From contig JAITBA010000175.1 of NCBI GenBank assembly GCA_031283835.1, positions 1 through 12,957 of the forward strand: a stretch of DNA of 12,957 nt. Reading direction: 5' to 3'. Shown here one piece after another: positions 1 through 7,069 of this stretch; position 1 is the first letter of the stretch, and each line of letters begins with the position of its first letter. The notes under the pieces were generated by a model. The model did not search any database and was not told the DNA's origin. It was given only the letters and a program-made list of their open reading frames with translations. Origin of the DNA: Oscillospiraceae bacterium (GTDB lineage Bacteria; Bacillota; Clostridia; Oscillospirales; Acutalibacteraceae). Both the position numbers and the translations under genes were made by a program.

Positions 1-1288
1 TGTAGGGTACGCGACCCTCGATGCCTTCGGGCACCAGCTTGCGCCCGCTTTCCTGAAAATACCGATCGCCGGAGCCGTAGGCTTGTGTCATGGCGCCGAT
101 GGAACCCATGCCGCGATAGACTTTGAATTGCCGTCCCTGATAAATTTCTGTTTCGCCGGGGCTTTCTTCGCAGCCGGCCACAAGGCTGCCCACCATCACG
201 CAGCTCGCGCCCGCTGCAAGGGCTTTCACAATTTCGCCGGAATATTTGATCCCGCCGTCGGCAATCACCGGCACGCCAAAGGGCGCGGCAGCGTTGGCGC
301 TTTCATAAATCGCAGTGATTTGCGGCACGCCGATGCCCGCCACCACCCGCGTTGTGCAAATGCTGCCCGGCCCAATGCCCACCTTCACCGTGTCGGCGCC
401 TGACGCAATGAGCGCCTTTGTGCCCTCGGCGGTGGCCACATTGCCCGCCACCAGTGTTATGTCCGGGTGCGCGGCCTTCACTTTTTGAATGGCGGCAAGG
501 ATGTTGCAGCTGTGCCCGTGGGCACTGTCGAGCACAAACGCGTCCACGCCGTGTTCTGCCAGCGCCGCCGCCCGCTCCAGCATATCGCCCGTAACACCCA
601 GCGCTGCCGCGCACAGCAGCCGCCCGCCGCCGTCACGCGCCGAATTGGGGTACTGGGTGCTCTTTTCAATGTCTTTGATGGTGATTAGACCCTTCAGCTG
701 CCCTTCGTCATCCACCAGGGGCAGCTTTTCAATCTTGTGCTTCATCAAAATCGCTTTGGCCTGCTCCAAATTGGTGTTGATAGGCGCTGTCACCAGGTTC
801 TCTCGTGTCATCACGTCGGCAATGGGGATATCGAAATTCTCGAGGAAACGCAAGTCGCGGTTCGTGATAATCCCCACCAGCTTGCCCTCGCGGCAAATTG
901 GCACGCCCGAAATTTTGTAGCGTCCCATCAGCGCGTCGGCCTCGCGCACCATGTTTTCGGGTGCCAAAAAGAAGGGGTTGACAATCACCCCGTTTTCGCT
1001 GCGCTTCACCCGGTCCACTTCGCTGGCCTGCCGCTCAATGGTCATGTTCTTGTGGATCACCCCAATGCCGCCCTCCCTGGCAACGGCAATGGCCATGCGC
1101 GCTTCTGTCACGGTGTCCATGGCGGCAGTGAGGATTGGCGTGTTCAGCCGCAGCTTCCGGCTCAAATTGGTGCTGATATCCGCATCCTTGGGCAAAAATT
1201 CGCTCTCGTCCGGCACCAGCAGCACATCGTCAAACGTCAGACCTTCTTTGCCAAACTTGTCCTTCGCCCGTTCGCTAATACTCCCCAT
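1..1288 (-). CDS. guaB: IMP dehydrogenase, 3' end cut by the window edge
   Basis: Inosine-5'-monophosphate dehydrogenase oxidises IMP to XMP with NAD+, the committed step of guanine nucleotide synthesis in the cytoplasm. Reading from the ATG at 1288 gives 429 residues, and the frame is still open at the window edge; the family is usually about 485 residues, so roughly 55 are missing. The N-terminus has the typical GLTFDDVLLVP (16-26). Two CBS domains follow (about 112-208, for example GRYKISGVPI and MKHKIEKLPLV) inside the TIM barrel. The catalytic loop GIGPGSICTTR (304-314) carries the nucleophilic Cys311. ADGGIKYSGEIVKALAAGA (343-361) and YRGMGSIGAM (391-400) form the phosphate site, and the partial flap ends EGIEGRVPY. 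The start is supported by an AAGGAGG ribosome binding site just upstream on the minus strand and by a strong promoter. The gene is divergent from the lipoprotein gene. No frameshift or missing catalytic residue is seen. Confidence 0.97.
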   Translation of the reverse strand, partial: MGSISERAKDKFGKEGLTFDDVLLVPDESEFLPKDADISTNLSRKLRLNTPILTAAMDTVTEARMAIAVAREGGIGVIHKNMTIERQASEVDRVKRSENGVIVNPFFLAPENMVREADALMGRYKISGVPICREGKLVGIITNRDLRFLENFDIPIADVMTRENLVTAPINTNLEQAKAILMKHKIEKLPLVDDEGQLKGLITIKDIEKSTQYPNSARDGGGRLLCAAALGVTGDMLERAAALAEHGVDAFVLDSAHGHSCNILAAIQKVKAAHPDITLVAGNVATAEGTKALIASGADTVKVGIGPGSICTTRVVAGIGVPQITAIYESANAAAPFGVPVIADGGIKYSGEIVKALAAGASCVMVGSLVAGCEESPGETEIYQGRQFKVYRGMGSIGAMTQAYGSGDRYFQESGRKLVPEGIEGRVPY

Positions 1289-1326
1289 AGCTGATTCCTC
1301 CTTACAAAAAATATAAATATTAAATA

Positions 1327-1355
1327 ATCATACCACATCATGACAGGTTTTGCAA
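1327..1355 (-). promoter_or_regulatory. guaB promoter, sigma-A type
   Basis: On the minus strand a -35 box TTGCAA (1350-1355) lies 17 nt before a -10 box TATGAT (1327-1332). TGG directly before the -10 box gives an extended -10. The predicted transcription start is near 1320, about 30 nt before the ATG. That leader is short and AT-rich, so it leaves no room for a purine riboswitch. Confidence 0.75.
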
Positions 1356-1514
1356 GTAATAATCCTGCCAAAGTGGAGAATTTTTTATATTCATTGCATG
1401 CGAAAAAGCGTCCGAGGATTTTCGCCTTTCAAGAAAGACGCCGCCGCGCGGGGTGGCGCCCGGCAAAGAGGATGCCGCAGCTAGTGGAAAAATATTGTTA
1501 TTTCTGTTTTAGAA

Positions 1515-1542
1515 TTAAGATTCCCTAAATTTGTGTTATACT
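1515..1542 (+). promoter_or_regulatory. Promoter of the lipoprotein gene
   Basis: A -10 box TATACT (1537-1542) is preceded by TGT, an extended -10 motif. A weak -35-like TTAAGA (1515-1520) lies 16 nt upstream. The AGGAGG ribosome binding site (1558-1563) follows, 10 nt before the ATG. The rest of the guaB-lipoprotein gap (about 1356-1510) holds no convincing gene; a 7-bp inverted repeat GCGAAAA/TTTTCGC (1400-1406 and 1419-1425) is the only structure I see there. Confidence 0.6.
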
Positions 1543-1573
1543 TTACATAGAATTCGTAGGAGGAGAAGTAGTT

Positions 1574-2764
1574 ATGAAAAAAAGCATTGCAATCATCCTG
1601 GCGGCGCTGTTGCTGGCGGCACTGGCGTTTGGCTGCGGCCCCAAGACCAACGAAGTGGCCGGCAGGCAAACCGGCGGCAAAACCGCGTCGACCACCGCCT
1701 CAGCCATAGAAACCACCAGCGCCACGCCGCCAAGCAGCACAGATTCCTTTGCGCTCACCACAACCGAAGCCCCGGTGAGCCTGTCGCAGACGCCCGCCAT
1801 CCCCGTCGCCACCGTGCCGCCCGAAACGATCATCAGCTATGTATATGTGACCACCCCGCAGGGCAAAACCAAAGTCAGCGCCGCGTCCGTGACGGTGCCC
1901 ACCAAAGCGCCCGTGCCCAGCACCCCGGCGGCCACGCAAAAACCCGCAACAAAAACCAGCACCACAAAAAAAAGCACCACAACCACAAAATATTACGCCA
2001 ATCCCATCACAATCGGCAGCAACGACGAGGCGCTGCGTGCCTTCAATAGCGCCGTTTCCGGCGTTATCAACCAAAAAGTGGGGTTCAACAAAAGCTACAA
2101 AGTCACCTACAAAGACTGGAATTTTGACCCAAGCTTAACTAATCTTGAAAATTGGGGGATCCCCGCCAACATGGACGCACTCATCCGCATGTATGTGGGC
2201 GACCCCGACACGTATCTTTCCACGCAGCTCAACGCCATGCTGGGCAAGGGCGTGCAGGCCGCCACCGCCCACAAAGGCGATAGCACCAACCTCATCAAGG
2301 CCAGCACCTGGGGCATGGGCGACCTCAAAAGCGTAAGCTACGCCGGCGCCAAAGGCAGCGACTGGACTGTGACGCTCAACGTGAACGACGGCAACACCCG
2401 CCAAGAGAAAAAATTTCTTTCCAGCGGCATCAGCGGCAATTCGCCTATCGACAAAGGCCCACTAAACGTGGCCACCGACGTGGGCGCCATCGTTTATGAC
2501 CACATGAGCGCCGAGCGGGTGTTTGGCATGGTCAAAAGCCAGCTGTCCTTCATCAGCGCCGACCCCATCGATATTTCGGAAGCCACCAGCCAAGTGAAGT
2601 TCACCGCCAAATTCGACGGCGAGGGCAAGTTCATTTCCATCACCGCTTCCTATAACCAAGTGATCACCATCAAAGAAATCAAGATCCTCAACGGCTCCAC
2701 CTCCTACAAAGACAACACCGGCTCCGCCACCGTCACCGTCACCTACGACAGCTTCGATTACTAA
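1574..2764 (+). CDS. Lipoprotein of unknown function with Thr/Ser/Pro-rich stalk
   Basis: A 396-residue exported protein that I do not recognise. It begins with a lipoprotein signal peptide: MKKS, a hydrophobic core (about 5-18) and the lipobox LAFGC, so Cys21 is the expected lipidation site and the protein should be anchored on the outer face of the membrane. Residues about 36-139 are low-complexity and rich in Thr, Ser, Pro, Ala and Lys, ending in a Lys/Thr run (about 127-139); this looks like a flexible wall-spanning stalk. Residues about 140-396 look globular, with aromatic residues, alternating beta-type patterns near the end (VKFTAKF, ATVTVTYDSF) and no catalytic motif I can name. An AGGAGG site and an extended -10 promoter support the start. 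The gene stands alone, divergent from guaB and followed by an independently promoted ATPase gene, so context gives no function. A ligand-binding or wall-associated role is possible but unproven. Confidence 0.85.
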   Translation: MKKSIAIILAALLLAALAFGCGPKTNEVAGRQTGGKTASTTASAIETTSATPPSSTDSFALTTTEAPVSLSQTPAIPVATVPPETIISYVYVTTPQGKTKVSAASVTVPTKAPVPSTPAATQKPATKTSTTKKSTTTTKYYANPITIGSNDEALRAFNSAVSGVINQKVGFNKSYKVTYKDWNFDPSLTNLENWGIPANMDALIRMYVGDPDTYLSTQLNAMLGKGVQAATAHKGDSTNLIKASTWGMGDLKSVSYAGAKGSDWTVTLNVNDGNTRQEKKFLSSGISGNSPIDKGPLNVATDVGAIVYDHMSAERVFGMVKSQLSFISADPIDISEATSQVKFTAKFDGEGKFISITASYNQVITIKEIKILNGSTSYKDNTGSATVTVTYDSFDY

Positions 2765-2822
2765 GGCGTGTTGACACGATTCAACAGACGGCAAACAATT
2801 CACAAATTTCACGAATTTTTTC

Positions 2823-2851
2823 TTGACATCCCCACGATTTTCTGTTATAAT
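2823..2851 (+). promoter_or_regulatory. Consensus promoter of the riboswitch-ATPase unit
   Basis: TTGACA (2823-2828), a 17-nt spacer and TATAAT (2846-2851) match the sigma-A consensus exactly, and TGT precedes the -10 box. Transcription should start near 2858, just before the riboswitch. The 58 nt upstream of it, after the lipoprotein stop, hold only a weak hairpin TGTTGA/TCAACA (2769-2786) and an AT-rich repeat AATTC/GAATT before a T run (2797-2821), which may be a poor terminator. Confidence 0.9.
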
Positions 2852-2862
2852 GGTTAAACAAC

Positions 2863-2961
2863 AAAAGGGGAGTAGCTTATCACCCGCCAGTCAACAACCG
2901 TCGCGTGCGCTGCGCATGCGGCTGGCCGCGGGCGCAATTGTGTTGCGTAGCAAGACCTTTT
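2863..2961 (+). ncRNA. yybP-ykoY manganese riboswitch aptamer
   Basis: The two conserved ends of the yybP-ykoY aptamer are present: AAAAGGGGAGTAGC (2863-2876) and TAGCAAGACCTTTT (2948-2961). P1 pairs AAAAGG (2863-2868) with CCTTTT (2956-2961). A GC-rich arm pairs CCCGC (2883-2887) with GCGGG (2928-2932) and CAG (2888-2890) with CTG (2922-2924). A short hairpin CGCAA/TTGCG (2933-2937 and 2943-2947) sits directly before TAGCAAGACC, the same architecture as known members. This family senses Mn2+ and controls manganese exporters, including P-type ATPases, which is what follows here. Identification is by recall of the consensus, not by a covariance-model search. Confidence 0.92.
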
Positions 2962-3001
2962 GGCACGGCAATGCGCTGGGCCAAAAGGTCTTTTATTTTT
3001 T
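2952..3001 (+). terminator. Riboswitch-controlled intrinsic terminator
   Basis: A perfect 13-bp stem, AAGACCTTTTGGC (2952-2964) with GCCAAAAGGTCTT (2980-2992), closes a 15-nt loop and is followed by T-rich sequence to about 3001. Its 5' arm contains the CCTTTT that forms the 3' strand of aptamer P1, so the two helices exclude each other. The inferred logic is an ON switch: Mn2+ binding stabilises P1 and frees transcription, and without Mn2+ the terminator forms before the ATPase ribosome binding site. Confidence 0.88.
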
Positions 3002-3017
3002 AATTGGAGGAAAAACA

Positions 3018-5747
3018 ATGCGGTATTATCTGGAGCCCATTGCAGACGTGATGGAACGGGTGCAAAGCGCCTTTGCGGGGCTTAGCGGCGACGAGGTTGC
3101 ACGGCGCCTGGAGCAAAACGGCAAAAACAAACTGCGGCAAGCGGCAAAAAAGTCGCTGCTCAAGCGCTTTTTTGCACAGATGATGGACCCGATGATTCTG
3201 ATTCTGCTGGCGGCGGCGGCGGTTTCGGCGGGGTTGAGCATCTATGAAAGCGTGGAAGCGGGGCATTTTCAGTTCCCGGCGGATGTGGTGATTATTCTGG
3301 CCGTGGTGCTGATCAACGCGGCGCTGGGGGTGTATCAAGAAAACAAAGCCGAGGCCGCCATTGAGGCACTGCAAGAAATGAGTGCCGCGACCTCTAAGGT
3401 GCTGCGCGACGGCGACGTGGTGCATGTTAAGAGCGAAGACCTTGTTGTGGGCGACGTGATTATGCTGGAAGCGGGCGACGCGGTGCCCGCCGACGCACGT
3501 GTTTTTGAATGCGCCAGCATGAAAATTGAGGAAGCTGCCCTCACGGGAGAAAGCTTGCCCGTGACCAAGCGCGCAAAAGAGCTTGTTGGCGGCGAAAACG
3601 GCGACGTGGCGCTGGGCGACCGCAAAAACATGGTCTATATGGGCTCCAGCGTGGCCTATGGGCGGGGCAAGGCCGTTGTTGTGGCCACGGGCATGGAAAC
3701 CGAAATGGGCAAAATTGCCGATGCCATTGAAAAAGCGGAGGAGGGCCAAACACCTCTGCAGATTAAGCTCAGCCAGTTGAGCAAAATTCTCACATGGCTG
3801 GTGCTGGGCATTTGTGTGTTCATCTTTGGCTTTGCGCTGGTGCGCGGCCTGCTCACAGACGGCAAGCTGCCCGATTTTCGCGAAATCATCGGCTTTTTTA
3901 TGATCGCGGTAAGCCTTGCGGTGGCGGCGATTCCCGAAGGGCTGGCGGCTGTTGTGACCATCGTGCTTTCTATCGGCGTGACAAACATGTCAAAGAAGAA
4001 GGCGATTATCCGCAAGCTCACGGCTGTCGAAACCCTGGGCTGCGCCCAAATTATCTGTTCCGACAAAACCGGCACCCTCACCCAAAACAAGATGACGGTG
4101 GTAGATCACTACGGCGACGAAGACGCGCTTGCGCGTGGCATGGCGCTGTGTTCCGACGCGGAGCTGACCGCCGACGGCGGCTGCGTGGGTGAACCTACCG
4201 AAGTGGCCCTGGTCAACTACGCCAACGCCATTGGTCTGCCCAAGCCAAAACTAAAAGAGCAATTCCCCCGCGTAGGCGAAGCGCCCTTCGATTCTATGCG
4301 CAAGATGATGAGCACGGTGCACCAAAACGGCGGCACCTGCACACAATACACAAAGGGCGCGCCCGACGAAGTGCTTGTGCGCTGCACGCAAATTTTGACG
4401 GCAACGGGCGTGCGGGCTATCACCACGCAGGATGAAGAGGCGATTCTGCGCGAAAACAAACGCATGGCCAACAAAGCGCTGCGTGTGCTGGCCTGTGCCC
4501 TGCGGGAACACGTCGAAGCCCCCGAGGATTGCAGCCCCGAAACGTTGGAGCAGGGGCTTTGCTTTGTGGGGCTCACCGGCATGATTGACCCTGTGCGCCC
4601 CGAGGTGAAGGGCGCCATTGTTGAGTGCCGCAGCGCGGGCATTCGCGCCATCATGATCACCGGGGACCATAAGGACACCGCCGTTGCCATTGCCACGGAA
4701 CTGGGGATTCTCGGCGACGGCAAAAAAGCCATCACGGGCGCGGAGCTGAACCAAATTGACGACGAGACGTTTGCCAAAACCGTGAGTGACTTTGCGGTCT
4801 ATGCCCGGGTGCAGCCAGAACACAAGGTGCGCATTGTGAACGCGTGGCGCGCGCGCGGCATGGTGACCGCCATGACAGGCGACGGCGTAAACGACGCACC
4901 GTCCATCAAGAGCGCCGACATTGGCGTGGGCATGGGCATCACCGGCACAGATGTGACCAAGAACGTGGCCGATATGGTGCTGGCCGACGACAACTTTGCC
5001 ACCATTGTTTCGGCCGTGGGCGAGGGACGGCGCATCTATACCAACATCCGCAAGGCCATTCAGTTCCTGCTCAGCAGCAATTTGAGCGAAGTACTCAGCA
5101 TCTTCACCGCCTCGCTGCTGAGCATCACCATCCTTAAGCCCGTGCACCTGCTGTGGATCAACCTTGTGACCGACTGCTTCCCGGCGTTGGCCCTTGGCAT
5201 GGAAAAGCCGGAACCCAATATCATGCGCCAGCAGCCCCGCAAAGCGCGGGACGGCGTGTTTTCCGGCGGTCTTGGCGCAGACTTGGCCTACCAGGGCGTG
5301 TTTGTCACTGTTCTTACGCTCATTGCTTTTTTTGTTGGCGAATATTTGCAAAGCGGCGAATGGCACTTCACAAACCTTGACGAAGTCACCGGCGCCGAGG
5401 GCATAACCATGGCCTTTCTCACCATGAGCATGGCAGAAACATTCCACTCCTTCAACATGCGCAGCCAACGCGGCAGCATCTTCACCATGACGCGCAAAAG
5501 CGGCGCGAACCGGTGGCTGTGGGCCTCCTTTGCGGTCTCGCTTGCCATGACCACCCTTGTGGTGGGCTTTGAAGGCACGCGCAACGTGTTCGGTTTTGCG
5601 CAGCACTTCACACTGAAGGAATATTTCATTTCTGTTGCCCTGGCCTTCACAATCATCCCCCTGGTAGAAATTGTGAAGCTCCTTCAAAGACGTTTCCCGG
5701 CAATCGTGCAATTTTTCCGGCACTTGTTTGCAAAAAAAGAGAAATAA
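3018..5747 (+). CDS. P-type metal-transporting ATPase (Ca2+/Mn2+ exporter type)
   Basis: A 909-residue P2-type cation pump that uses ATP to expel divalent cations across the membrane. All core motifs are present: actuator loop TGES (176-179), TM4 PEGL (306-309), phosphorylated Asp349 in SDKTGTLTQNKMT, nucleotide-site KGAPDE (446-451) and hinge TGDGVND (620-626). About ten membrane segments are visible: TM1 about 58-78, TM2 about 89-106, TM3-4 before the P domain, and six after it. Candidate ion ligands match SERCA: Asn688 and Glu691 (SSNLSEV, TM5), Asn715, Thr718 and Asp719 (NLVTD, TM6), Glu807 (AETFHSFN, TM8) and Glu307 (TM4). The start chosen is ATG 3018, with GGAGG at 3006-3010; the frame stays open back to 2823, but that stretch is promoter and riboswitch. 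The manganese riboswitch argues for Mn2+ export, as for the YoaB-type pumps; Ca2+ transport is not excluded. Confidence 0.95.
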   Translation: MRYYLEPIADVMERVQSAFAGLSGDEVARRLEQNGKNKLRQAAKKSLLKRFFAQMMDPMILILLAAAAVSAGLSIYESVEAGHFQFPADVVIILAVVLINAALGVYQENKAEAAIEALQEMSAATSKVLRDGDVVHVKSEDLVVGDVIMLEAGDAVPADARVFECASMKIEEAALTGESLPVTKRAKELVGGENGDVALGDRKNMVYMGSSVAYGRGKAVVVATGMETEMGKIADAIEKAEEGQTPLQIKLSQLSKILTWLVLGICVFIFGFALVRGLLTDGKLPDFREIIGFFMIAVSLAVAAIPEGLAAVVTIVLSIGVTNMSKKKAIIRKLTAVETLGCAQIICSDKTGTLTQNKMTVVDHYGDEDALARGMALCSDAELTADGGCVGEPTEVALVNYANAIGLPKPKLKEQFPRVGEAPFDSMRKMMSTVHQNGGTCTQYTKGAPDEVLVRCTQILTATGVRAITTQDEEAILRENKRMANKALRVLACALREHVEAPEDCSPETLEQGLCFVGLTGMIDPVRPEVKGAIVECRSAGIRAIMITGDHKDTAVAIATELGILGDGKKAITGAELNQIDDETFAKTVSDFAVYARVQPEHKVRIVNAWRARGMVTAMTGDGVNDAPSIKSADIGVGMGITGTDVTKNVADMVLADDNFATIVSAVGEGRRIYTNIRKAIQFLLSSNLSEVLSIFTASLLSITILKPVHLLWINLVTDCFPALALGMEKPEPNIMRQQPRKARDGVFSGGLGADLAYQGVFVTVLTLIAFFVGEYLQSGEWHFTNLDEVTGAEGITMAFLTMSMAETFHSFNMRSQRGSIFTMTRKSGANRWLWASFAVSLAMTTLVVGFEGTRNVFGFAQHFTLKEYFISVALAFTIIPLVEIVKLLQRRFPAIVQFFRHLFAKKEK

Positions 5748-5801
5748 CCCGGCGTCCGCGGCAAAACAAAAAAGCGGCCAAAAAAGGCAATATAAGCAAA
5801 A

Positions 5802-5834
5802 CCCCTCTGTGTCGTCTACACAGGGGGGCTTTTT
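5802..5834 (+). terminator. Intrinsic terminator after the ATPase gene
   Basis: An 11-bp stem, CCCCTCTGTGT (5802-5812) with ACACAGGGGGG (5818-5828) including one G-T pair, has a 5-nt loop and is followed by TTTTT (5830-5834). It lies between the convergent ATPase and kinase genes. On the minus strand the same hairpin is followed by TTTT, so it may also end the kinase transcript. Confidence 0.85.
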
Positions 5835-5878
5835 ATTGCGGAGCCTATGCCGGAACGCAGCGAATCTTTGCCCCAATA

Positions 5879-6895
5879 TTAGAGGCCCCGGGCGACCATT
5901 TCGCCAAATTCATCTTTGCATTTTTTGATGTAGGCCCGAACTTCGTCGAGGGTGGGCATAAAACAGCTGCAGCCGTGGGCGCCCACCAAAAGAGACGCCG
6001 AGGCACTGCCGAGCTCCAGGCAGTCGATGAGTTCCCAACCCTCCAGCAGGCCAAAGAGGAAGGAGGACGCATAGCCGTCGCCGCCGCCAAAACTCTTGAG
6101 AGTCTGCACCGGAAAAGGCTTGATGCTGAACTGCTCGCCTTCGACGTGGGCGGTGGAGCCCTGCTTGCCGTGCTTGATGACGACGATCTTGGCGTTTTGG
6201 CCTTGCCAGTAGGCAGCGGAGGTTTCGTCCGTGCCATCCAGACCCAGCAGCGCTTCCGTCAGGTCAAATTCCTCGCGGCTGCCCAAAATCACGTCCGCCG
6301 CTTCCGCCACGCGGGCGTAGTAGATGGCCTTCTCGTCGTTGCTCGCCCAGTTGTAGGGACGGTAGTCAATGTCGAACACAATGGGGGTGTTTGTCTTTTG
6401 CGCCAGGGTCACCGCCTTGAGCGCGGCCTCGCGGCTGGGGCTTTTTGCCAGGGCAGTGCCGCTGATAAGCAGGGCCTTCGCGCTGGCAATATAGTCTTCG
6501 TCAATGTCGCCGGGCGCCAGCGCCAGGTCGGCAATGTCGTTGCGATACATTAGGATGCTGCTCTCATCCCGGCTCAAGATCTCGGTAAAAGTAAGCCCCA
6601 ATTTTTCGCCATTGACGCAGCGGCGAATGCGGCTGGTATCCACGCCTTCGCGGTTGAACACATCAAAGACATACTCACCAAAGCGGTCGTCGCTCACACG
6701 GCAAAAAAAGCCGCACTTTTTGCCCAACCGCGCCAGCCCCACGGCAATGTTGGCCGGGCTGCCCCCCAAATATTTTTTAAAAGTCGTGCTTTCTGCCAGC
6801 GTCTGAAAATAATCCACAGGATTGAAGTCGATGGCGGCCCGCCCCAGCAGCACCAGATCCAACGGCCGGTTTTGGTCAAATGCAAGGTGATACAT
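5879..6895 (-). CDS. iolC: PfkB-family sugar kinase, IolC-like (5-dehydro-2-deoxygluconokinase)
   Basis: A 338-residue ribokinase-fold (PfkB) kinase. It resembles IolC, which phosphorylates 5-dehydro-2-deoxygluconate in myo-inositol breakdown: TFKKYLGGSPANIAVGLARL (38-57), TFTEILS with SSILMYRND (112-120), LLISGTALAKSPSREA (142-157), FDIDYRPYNW (174-183) and VVIKHGKQGS (238-247). The C-terminal signature reads SFGGGDGYASS instead of the usual FGAGDSYAS; the catalytic-base Asp273 is kept. ATG 6895 is chosen because AGGAGG (6906-6911, minus strand) precedes it and the conserved N-terminus begins here. The frame stays open upstream to 7426, but that overlaps the promoter and spoIID. No other inositol gene is in the window, so it may be a stand-alone kinase for a related keto-sugar acid. 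PfkB membership is certain; the exact substrate is inferred from similarity. Confidence 0.9.
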   Translation of the reverse strand: MYHLAFDQNRPLDLVLLGRAAIDFNPVDYFQTLAESTTFKKYLGGSPANIAVGLARLGKKCGFFCRVSDDRFGEYVFDVFNREGVDTSRIRRCVNGEKLGLTFTEILSRDESSILMYRNDIADLALAPGDIDEDYIASAKALLISGTALAKSPSREAALKAVTLAQKTNTPIVFDIDYRPYNWASNDEKAIYYARVAEAADVILGSREEFDLTEALLGLDGTDETSAAYWQGQNAKIVVIKHGKQGSTAHVEGEQFSIKPFPVQTLKSFGGGDGYASSFLFGLLEGWELIDCLELGSASASLLVGAHGCSCFMPTLDEVRAYIKKCKDEFGEMVARGL

Positions 6896-6964
6896 AGCTG
6901 TGTTTCCTCCTGTTATGAAGTCGTATGGTTCGGTGCTGCAACGATTAGGCCTTCTCAAGCTCGA

Positions 6965-6985
6965 AAATCCGGGGCAAGCGGATTT
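6965..6985 (-). other. Hairpin in the kinase leader
   Basis: AAATCCG (6965-6971) and CGGATTT (6979-6985) form a 7-bp stem with a 7-nt loop within the roughly 100-nt kinase leader. In the transcript a TTTT run overlaps the end of the stem, so a weak attenuator is conceivable, but the stem is short and this may be incidental. Confidence 0.35.
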
Positions 6986-6996
6986 GCAAGGAGGTC

Positions 6997-7012
6997 TGTT
7001 ATAACTATAACA
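6997..7012. promoter_or_regulatory. Candidate operator palindrome over the kinase -10 box
   Basis: TGTTATA (6997-7003) and TATAACA (7006-7012) are perfect 7-bp inverted arms around a 2-bp centre. The repeat covers the -10 box and the predicted transcription start of the kinase gene, the classic position for a repressor site. No regulator gene lies nearby, so the binding protein is unknown. Confidence 0.45.
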
Positions 7013-7032
7013 CGCTTTTGGGTTGCTTGCAA
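7004..7032 (-). promoter_or_regulatory. Promoter of the IolC-like kinase gene
   Basis: On the minus strand TTGCAA (7027-7032), a 17-nt spacer and TATAGT (7004-7009) form a good sigma-A promoter with an extended TGT before the -10 box. Transcription should start near 6997, giving a leader of about 100 nt. Confidence 0.75.
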
Positions 7033-7069
7033 GAGAAAAAGTGAAAAATTCGCCTGCCGCCCCAAAAAA

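Noticed and set aside
1290..1320. Purine riboswitch upstream of guaB
   Set aside because: The predicted transcript leader is only about 30 nt, far too short for a purine aptamer.
1340..1528. Possible 62-residue plus-strand gene in the guaB-lipoprotein gap
   Set aside because: No ribosome site, its start lies within the guaB promoter, and it overlaps the lipoprotein promoter; composition is not protein-like.
2823..3017. In-frame N-terminal extension of the ATPase reading frame
   Set aside because: The stretch begins at the TTGACA -35 box and covers promoter, riboswitch and terminator. The true start is ATG 3018, with a good ribosome site and the normal family N-terminus.
4251..5876. Long open frame on the minus strand opposite the ATPase gene
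   Set aside because: His/Ala/Arg/Gly-rich translation with no family features and no ribosome site; it is the expected antisense shadow of a GC-rich gene.
6988..7020. AAGGAGGT on the plus strand as a ribosome site for a gene reading right
   Set aside because: No ATG or GTG start at a suitable distance; the nearest TTG frame stops after a few codons. It makes more sense as an anti-Shine-Dalgarno sequence on the minus strand.
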